A stretch of 9,450 nt of DNA from CAYNFH01 sp964396385 (GTDB taxonomy: Bacteria > Armatimonadota > Chthonomonadetes > Chthonomonadales > CAJBBX01): NCBI GenBank assembly GCA_964396385.1, contig CAYNFH010000239.1, forward strand, positions 1 through 9,450. Reading direction: 5' to 3'. The position numbers and the translations under genes were made by a program. This document shows, in pieces, positions 4,322 to 9,450 of the stretch. How positions within the stretch are numbered: the stretch's first letter is position 1; the number at the start of each line of letters is the position of its first letter. The notes under the pieces were generated by a model. That model made no database searches. It had not been told where the DNA came from and saw only the letters and a program-made list of their open reading frames with translations.

Positions 4322-7183
4322 TCAGCCGGTGCTCTGCATGGCGGCGGCGATGCCGGCGATGCTGAGCAGGATGGCGTCGCGCCAGGCGGGGTCCGGCTCC
4401 TGGCTCGCCTGCTCCGCCGCGTCCCAGTTGGTGAGGAGGCAGAGCTGGAGCTTGCTGAGCGGGGCCGTGACGGGATTCCGCAGCCGAACCGTGTGCCGCA
4501 CCGCGGAGGCGTTCTCCAGGACCTCCTTCTGCTGCGTCACCTCCAGCACCCACCGGCAGGTGCGGTCGTACTCCTCCTGGATGCGGGCGTGCATCCGGTC
4601 TCCCAGTGCGCGCGGCCGGACGCGACGGGCGTACCACGCCGCGGTCGGCAGGTGCGCCCGCACGAGCTCGAGCTGCGCGTTGTCCACCACGGTGCGGAAG
4701 AACGCCCAGTCGCGGTACATCTTGCGGAGCAGCTTTACGTTCTCCGGCGACTGGCCGGCGAACCACTCCAGGGCGCTGCCCACACCGTACCAGCCGGGCA
4801 CCACGTACCGGCTCTGCACCCACGCAAACACCCACGGGATGGCGCGGATGTTCTCCAGCCCCACCAGCGCCTTCCCGGGCCGGAAGACGGGGCGCGAGGC
4901 GATGGGCAACCGGCTGATATGGGCGACCGGAGTGGCCTGCGTGTAGAACTGCCAGAACTGCTTCTCGTCGTAGACGAGCGCCCGATACACCTCCCGCGAC
5001 CGCTCCGAGATGCCGTCCATGGCCGACATCCAGCTCCGGGCGACCCGCTCGCGCGGGAGGCTCTCGGCGGCGGCGAGGAGCACAGCGCTGACGATCTGCT
5101 CCAGGTGGCGGTGGGCGATGGGCGCCAGGCTGTACCGGAAGGAGATGACCTCACCCTGCTCCGTGAACCGGATGCGGCCGTCGAAGCTGCCGGGCGGCTG
5201 CGAGAGGATGGCGCGATTGGCCCGGCCGCCTCCCCGGCCCACCGTACCGCCACGGCCGTGGAACAGGCGCAGCGTTATGCCGGCGCGCTTGCAGGAGCGG
5301 GCGAGCCGGGACTGTGCGTCCTGGAGCGCCCAGTTGGCAGCCAGGTAGCCGCCGTCCTTGCTGCTGTCGGAGTAGCCCAGCATGATCTCCTGGAACTCGC
5401 CGCGCGCCTCCAGGTGCGTGCGGTAGGCGCTGCTCGCGAACATCCTATCCATCAGCCTGTCGCAGCGGTGGAGGTCCTCGATGGTCTCGAAGAGAGGCAC
5501 CACGTCCAGGTCACTCTCAAGGCGCATCCCATCGCCGTCCGGGCGCCAGCGCAGGAGCCCCGCCTCCTTGGCCAGCACCAGCACCTCGAGCATATCGCTG
5601 ATGCCGTGGGTCATGCTGATGACGTACGCCGTGATGGCGTGAGAGGAGATGTACCGCTGCGCGTGGCGGATCACTTCGAACACTTGCATCACCTCGCGGG
5701 CGTCGGGGGAGCCCTCCCAGTCGCGAGGCGTAAGCGGGCGCGGATTGGCCAGCTCCCGCGTCAACAGGCGGACCTTCTCGTCCTCCGAAAGCTCGGCATA
5801 CTTGCGGTCGGCCGGAAGCACGCCGGCCTGCTCCAGCAGCTCGGCGATGACCGGCTCGTGCTCATCGCTGTGCTGCCGCACGTCCAACCCCACCAGGTGG
5901 AAGCCGAAGGTGCGGGCGAGCATGATGAGGTCGGCCAACGGCCCGGTGTCCGCCAGCGCGGACCCGCGGTTCTCCCGCAGGCTCTGCTGGATGAGCAGGA
6001 GGTCGTCCAGGAAGTGCGCGCTGTCCTGGTAGGCGGGGGGCGGCGCGGTAAAACCGGGCCCTTCCGCGTGGAAATCGGTCAGGCGGTCCAGGTTGGCGAG
6101 GGTGGCCTCCAGGCGGGCCTGGATGTAGAGGATCTTCGCGCCGTACGGCTCCGTAGCGTACCGCCGCGCGCGCTCCTCCGGTACGGCACGGGTCTCGCGG
6201 TCCCGCTCCAGCGATTCGCGCAGGGCCGGTGACACGCCGACCAGCCGCGTGCTCTGTGTCAGCTCACGGCGCAGGCCGGTCAGCCGCCCTAGATACACAC
6301 TCAGTGCGAGCCGCTTGTTCTGAAGAAGCGTCCGCCAGGTCACCTCGGGAGTAACGTTGGGGTTGCCGTCCCGGTCGCCGCCCACCCAGGAGCGGTACTG
6401 GATGAAGGTAGGGACCGCGAACTCCGTGCCTGGATAGTGCGCTTGCAGGGCCGCGCGCATGTCCTCATGCAGCCAGGGGACTACCTCCATGATAGTCTGC
6501 TCCAGGAAGTAGAGGGCGTTGTTCACCTCGTCCTGGACCGTCATGGGGTTAGGGCGGAGCTCGTCGGTCTGCCAGAGGGCGGTGAGCCCGCGGCGCAGGT
6601 CCTTTTCGGCGCGGCCGGCGGCGTCCAACGGTCCGCCGAGCTGCGGCGTATCCGGCGGCGTGTCACGGACGGAGAGCGCCTCGGAGATCTGCTGGAGCTT
6701 ATTGAGCACCGCGCGGCGGCGCGCCTCCGTCGGGTGGGCCGTGAGGGTGGGGCAGATGTCGACGCGCTGGAGGAGCCGCTGCATCTCCTCGGCGGTGGTG
6801 CCTGCCTCTTTGAGGCGCCGTATTGCGTCCGCGATCGATTCCGGCCGGGGAGGGCCGCCGGTGCCGGTGCGCCGGCGGCGGTTCACGCGGACGATCTCCT
6901 TCTGCTCCGCCGCGTTCAGGAGCTGGAAAAGGACCGTGTAGGCCCGCAGCAGCCGCTGCATGGTTTCCGGCCGGCGCAGCTCGGGCAGCCGGGCAACCAG
7001 GTCGCAGGGATCCTCCTCGTCCGGGGCGCAGTAGACCTCCCGCGCGAGCTGCGTGAGCTCCGGCCCCTCCTGCTCCGCCAGCACCTCGCCCAGCAGCCGG
7101 TCCAGCAGCCGTATGTCTTCGCTGAGCTGCGGCGAGAGGCCCGCCTTGTCCGGCTCCAGCGGTAGGAAAGGGTCGGCGTCCAC
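4322..7183 (-). CDS. ppc: Phosphoenolpyruvate carboxylase
   Basis: A 953-residue bacterial-type PEP carboxylase, which makes oxaloacetate from PEP and bicarbonate to refill the TCA cycle. All signature blocks are present: LTAHPTEA with catalytic H150, YRSWVGGDRDGNPNVT (263-278), VVPLFETIEDL, GYSDSSKDGG (603-612), the FHGRGGTVGRGGG glycine loop (641-653, catalytic H642 and R644), RFTEQGEVI and RAIPWVFAW. The C-terminus is QSTG where E. coli has RNTG, and the SRPVFRP segment differs from the E. coli SRPAKRRP, both near the known aspartate-inhibitor site. It is about 70 residues longer than E. coli Ppc, partly in the N-terminal region. The start is GTG (7183-7181) three bases after the radA TAA, with AAGGGA six bases upstream. 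Cytoplasmic homotetramer by family. Most likely co-transcribed with radA and the downstream toxin-antitoxin pair. Confidence 0.97.
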   Translation of the reverse strand: MDADPFLPLEPDKAGLSPQLSEDIRLLDRLLGEVLAEQEGPELTQLAREVYCAPDEEDPCDLVARLPELRRPETMQRLLRAYTVLFQLLNAAEQKEIVRVNRRRRTGTGGPPRPESIADAIRRLKEAGTTAEEMQRLLQRVDICPTLTAHPTEARRRAVLNKLQQISEALSVRDTPPDTPQLGGPLDAAGRAEKDLRRGLTALWQTDELRPNPMTVQDEVNNALYFLEQTIMEVVPWLHEDMRAALQAHYPGTEFAVPTFIQYRSWVGGDRDGNPNVTPEVTWRTLLQNKRLALSVYLGRLTGLRRELTQSTRLVGVSPALRESLERDRETRAVPEERARRYATEPYGAKILYIQARLEATLANLDRLTDFHAEGPGFTAPPPAYQDSAHFLDDLLLIQQSLRENRGSALADTGPLADLIMLARTFGFHLVGLDVRQHSDEHEPVIAELLEQAGVLPADRKYAELSEDEKVRLLTRELANPRPLTPRDWEGSPDAREVMQVFEVIRHAQRYISSHAITAYVISMTHGISDMLEVLVLAKEAGLLRWRPDGDGMRLESDLDVVPLFETIEDLHRCDRLMDRMFASSAYRTHLEARGEFQEIMLGYSDSSKDGGYLAANWALQDAQSRLARSCKRAGITLRLFHGRGGTVGRGGGRANRAILSQPPGSFDGRIRFTEQGEVISFRYSLAPIAHRHLEQIVSAVLLAAAESLPRERVARSWMSAMDGISERSREVYRALVYDEKQFWQFYTQATPVAHISRLPIASRPVFRPGKALVGLENIRAIPWVFAWVQSRYVVPGWYGVGSALEWFAGQSPENVKLLRKMYRDWAFFRTVVDNAQLELVRAHLPTAAWYARRVRPRALGDRMHARIQEEYDRTCRWVLEVTQQKEVLENASAVRHTVRLRNPVTAPLSKLQLCLLTNWDAAEQASQEPDPAWRDAILLSIAGIAAAMQSTG

Positions 7184-7186
7184 GCG

Positions 7187-8641
7187 TTATCCCTTGGCCG
7201 GCAGCAGCGCTGCCTTCATGGCGTCCAGCACGGTGGCGGCGCCGATCACCTCCACGCCCAGCCCCTTGGGGAGCCTGCCCGCACCGTGACGGGCGACCAC
7301 CGCGCGGCTGAAGCCGAGGCGGGAGGCTTCCCGCAGCCGCTTCTCGATCTGCGCCACGGCGCGGATCTCCCCGCCCAGCCCGACCTCGCCCAGGAGGACG
7401 GTCTGGGGGTCGATGGGCTGCTCGCGGAAGTTGGAGGCGATGGCCAGCGTCACCGCCAGGTCTGCCGCCGGCTCGATGACCCGTACGCCGCCGGCCACGT
7501 TGACGTAGACGTCCTGTTCTCCCAGACGGAGCCCGATGCGCTTCTCCAGTACCGCCAGCAGCATGTTGACGCGGTTATAGTCCAGGCCGGTGGCGGCGCG
7601 GCGTGGATTGGTGAGGAAGGAGCGGGCGACCAGCGCCTGGACCTCCACCAGCAGGGGGCGCGAGCCCTCCAGCACGGCGGTTACGGCGGAACCGCTGGCG
7701 TCCGTGGTGCGCTCCGCGAGCATGGCGGCGCTCGGGTTCTCCACCTCGGAGAGGCCGGTCTCGTGCATCTCGAAGATGCCGATCTCGTCCGTGGAGCCGA
7801 AGCGGTTCTTCACGGCGCGGAGGATGCGGTAGGCCTGGTGGCGGTCGCCCTCAAAGTAGAGGACGGTGTCCACCATGTGCTCGAGCACGCGCGGTCCGGC
7901 GATGGACCCCTCCTTGGTGACGTGGCCGATGAGAAAGATGGGCGGGCCGCCGCTCTTGGCGAGCCGCGCGAGGGCGGCAGCGCAGTTCCGCACCTGGCTG
8001 ACGGTGCCCGGCGCGGACTCCAGCGACGGGTCGTAGGTGGTCTGGATGGAATCCACCACCGCCAGGGCAGGACGGACGGACTCGATGTGGTGCAGTATGG
8101 AGCCGATCTCGGTCTCGTTCACCACCAGGAAGCCGGCGGACTGCGCCCCCAGCCGCTCCGCGCGGATTCGGATCTGCTCGACGCTCTCCTCGCCGCTGAT
8201 GTAGAGGACGGGTGACGGATGACGTGTGACGGACGGATTCTTGGGGTCGGGTGCGGTCCGTCCGTCCTCCGTCCTCCGTCCTCCGTCATCGGCGATGCGT
8301 TGGGCGGCCTGGGTTAGCATCGTGCTCTTTCCGATCCCGGGATCGCCGCCGACCAGGACGAGCGCGCCGGGCACGATGCCGCCGCCGAGGACGCGGTCCA
8401 GCTCCCCGATGCCGGTTGCCATCCTGGCGAGCCGCTCTACCGGAACCTGCGTGACCGGCACGGGCAGCGAAGAGCCGACCGGCAGGGCGACGGGCGCGCG
8501 GGCGGGACCGGCGCCCTTGTCCGGCAGCCGCACCTCCTCGTTGAAGGAGTTCCAGGCGTCGCACTCCGGGCACCGCCCGAGCCACCGCGGCGACTCGTAC
8601 CCGCACTGCTGGCAGACGTATTTGGTCTGGACCTTTGGCAC
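7187..8641 (-). CDS. radA: DNA repair/recombination protein RadA (Sms)
   Basis: A 484-residue RadA, the RecA-like helicase that extends strand exchange and branch migration in recombinational repair. Domains run in the family order: a four-Cys zinc finger (C10, C13, C24, C27), the RecA-like ATPase with Walker A GGDPGIGKST (98-107), SGEES (149-153), Walker B ALAVVDSIQT (192-201) and the RadA-specific KNRFG (278-282), then a C-terminal Lon-like domain. It is about 25 residues longer than typical (450-460). The excess is a hydrophilic stretch at about residues 119-143, between the Walker A helix and VLYISGEE, encoded by repeat DNA (separate entry). The start is GTG: the upstream dehydrogenase TAA is in the same frame two codons earlier, so no earlier start is possible. 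An AGGA lies 13 bases upstream, farther than usual. Three bases separate its stop from ppc. Catalytic motifs look intact. Confidence 0.96.
   Translation of the reverse strand: MPKVQTKYVCQQCGYESPRWLGRCPECDAWNSFNEEVRLPDKGAGPARAPVALPVGSSLPVPVTQVPVERLARMATGIGELDRVLGGGIVPGALVLVGGDPGIGKSTMLTQAAQRIADDGGRRTEDGRTAPDPKNPSVTRHPSPVLYISGEESVEQIRIRAERLGAQSAGFLVVNETEIGSILHHIESVRPALAVVDSIQTTYDPSLESAPGTVSQVRNCAAALARLAKSGGPPIFLIGHVTKEGSIAGPRVLEHMVDTVLYFEGDRHQAYRILRAVKNRFGSTDEIGIFEMHETGLSEVENPSAAMLAERTTDASGSAVTAVLEGSRPLLVEVQALVARSFLTNPRRAATGLDYNRVNMLLAVLEKRIGLRLGEQDVYVNVAGGVRVIEPAADLAVTLAIASNFREQPIDPQTVLLGEVGLGGEIRAVAQIEKRLREASRLGFSRAVVARHGAGRLPKGLGVEVIGAATVLDAMKAALLPAKG
7190..7195 (-). promoter_or_regulatory. 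Ribosome binding site of ppc inside the radA 3' end
   Basis: AAGGGA on the minus strand, six bases before the GTG at 7183. It overlaps the last codons and the stop of radA. It supports the GTG start and tight coupling of the two genes. Confidence 0.5.
8212..8288. repeat. Heptamer repeats and inverted repeat inside radA
   Basis: The DNA encoding the extra RadA residues is repetitive. On the plus strand, three degenerate heptamers run 8212-8232 (GTGACGG, ATGACGT, GTGACGG). GACGGACGGA (8228-8237) faces its perfect reverse complement TCCGTCCGTC (8257-8266) across a 19-base loop. Heptamers TCCGTCC x3 then TCCGTCA follow at 8261-8288. The two heptamer blocks are roughly inverted relative to each other, so the unit is palindromic overall. 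It resembles short tandem heptanucleotide repeats usually found between genes. It keeps the radA frame, adding about 25 codons. Confidence 0.75.
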
Positions 8642-8644
8642 CGC

Positions 8645-9439
8645 TTACCGCATTTCCTGGCCGCCGGTGACGTTGATCGCCTGGCCGGTCATGTAGCTCG
8701 CTTCGTCCGAGGCGAGGAAGGCGACCACGTTGCACACGTCTTCATACGTGCAGCCGCGGCCCAGCGGCACCTGGGACTCATACTTCCTGCGGACCTCCTC
8801 CACGCTGATGCCCTGGTTGCGCGCGTACTGCTCGTACAGGCTCTCCTGCCAGAGGGTGCCGTCCAGCAGGTTGCCCGGGCAGACCGCGTTGACGCGCACC
8901 CCGTGCGGCGCCAGGTCCAGCGCGATGCTCTGGGTGAGGCCGATGCCGCCGAATTTGCTCGCGGCGTAGGCGCTGTTGCGGAAGCTGCCCTTCTTGCCGG
9001 ACTTGGAGTTGATCTGGATGATGACGCCGCGCTTCTGCTCCACCATCACACGGGCCGCTGCCTTCGCGCAGAGGAAGTATCCCACCAGGTTCACGTCCAG
9101 CACGTTGCGCCAGGCATCCGCGGGGAATTCCAGGATGTCGTGGGCAATGAGGATGCCGGCGTTGGATATCAGGATGTCCAGCGCGCCGAGCTCCGCCACC
9201 GTGCGGGAGGTCATCTCCTCCACGTCGTCCTCGCGGGTCACGTCCGCCGCGAGCCCGAGAACCTGGATGCCGTGCTGCCGCGCGATGGCCCTGGCGGTCT
9301 GCTCCGCCTTCTCGGCCTTGACGTCCACCACGCTGATCCCTCGGCAGCCCTCGGCCGCCAGCCGGTGGGCGATGGCTTCGCCGAGCCCCTGCGCGGCGCC
9401 GGTGACGATGGCGACACGGCCCTCCAGCCGCCGGTTCAC
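8645..9439 (-). CDS. SDR-family dehydrogenase, sorbitol-6-phosphate 2-dehydrogenase-like
   Basis: A 264-residue classical short-chain dehydrogenase/reductase. It shows the TGAAQGLG cofactor loop (13-20), D39 after strand 2 (typical of NAD(H) rather than NADP(H)), NAG (93-95), N117, S145 and the Y158-x3-K162 pair. The block QINSKSGKKGSFRNSAYAAS, the following FGGIGLTQS, and the C-terminal VPLGRGCTYEDVCNVVAF with TGQAINVTGGQ closely resemble E. coli SrlD, which oxidises sorbitol-6-phosphate to fructose-6-phosphate. A related sugar-alcohol or polyol substrate is equally possible, because no transport or polyol genes are visible here. The GTG at 9439-9437 fits the usual SDR N-terminus, but the frame stays open to the window edge, so an earlier start cannot be excluded. 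Its TAA lies three bases before the radA GTG; it is the first visible gene of the unit. Confidence 0.88.
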   Translation of the reverse strand: MNRRLEGRVAIVTGAAQGLGEAIAHRLAAEGCRGISVVDVKAEKAEQTARAIARQHGIQVLGLAADVTREDDVEEMTSRTVAELGALDILISNAGILIAHDILEFPADAWRNVLDVNLVGYFLCAKAAARVMVEQKRGVIIQINSKSGKKGSFRNSAYAASKFGGIGLTQSIALDLAPHGVRVNAVCPGNLLDGTLWQESLYEQYARNQGISVEEVRRKYESQVPLGRGCTYEDVCNVVAFLASDEASYMTGQAINVTGGQEMR

Positions 9440-9450
9440 GCGCCCGCACC

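Noticed and set aside
4493..6232. Long open frame antisense to ppc on the plus strand (579 codons)
   Set aside because: It lies entirely over a PEP carboxylase with all family motifs. Its composition is the His/Val/Arg/Gln-rich pattern typical of the antisense frame of a GC-rich gene, and it matches no family I recognise.
8212..8288. Intein or CRISPR-like array in radA
   Set aside because: The insertion is only about 25 codons, with no splicing motifs, and its repeats are contiguous heptamers without spacers.

Overview
The window is GC-rich bacterial DNA with strong G/C preference at third codon positions. Almost all coding capacity is on the minus strand. Genes are packed very tightly and GTG or TTG starts are common. 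The gene set (RadA, PEP carboxylase, FadA-type thiolase, SrlD-like dehydrogenase, GT4 glycosyltransferase, PIN-type toxin-antitoxin) and the GC-rich palindromic and heptamer repeats suit a free-living, environmental, high-GC bacterium. Armatimonadota or Chloroflexota are guesses that the sequence alone cannot settle.

Reading right to left, in the direction of transcription, there is one apparent transcription unit. It contains an SDR dehydrogenase related to sorbitol-6-phosphate dehydrogenase (9439-8645), radA (8641-7187), phosphoenolpyruvate carboxylase ppc (7183-4322), an AF2212/DUF104-like antitoxin (4294-4097), a DUF3368-type PIN toxin (4100-3597) and a FadA-like thiolase (3600-2422). The junctions are +3, +3, +27, -4 and -4 bases, so co-transcription and translational coupling are likely. 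After a 123-base gap filled by a palindromic repeat comes a GT4 glycosyltransferase (2298-1072). The promoter of the unit lies beyond the right edge.

The left 1.07 kb contains no confident complete gene. It has a possible 3' end of a plus-strand gene (1-72), a 15-base perfect palindrome (219-233), a decayed copy of the last ~45 codons of the neighbouring glycosyltransferase (292-430), and about 640 bases of non-coding sequence with GC-rich hairpins.

The metabolic genes share a loose central-carbon theme: PEP to oxaloacetate, acetyl-CoA units, sugar-alcohol phosphate oxidation and glycan synthesis. RadA and the toxin-antitoxin pair look like passengers of operon packing. The points most worth a second look are the toxin-antitoxin pair joined by 4-base overlaps to a metabolic operon, an in-frame palindromic/heptamer-repeat insertion inside radA, the glycosyltransferase remnant, and changes at two aspartate-inhibitor positions in PEP carboxylase. 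I see no convincing new multi-gene system.
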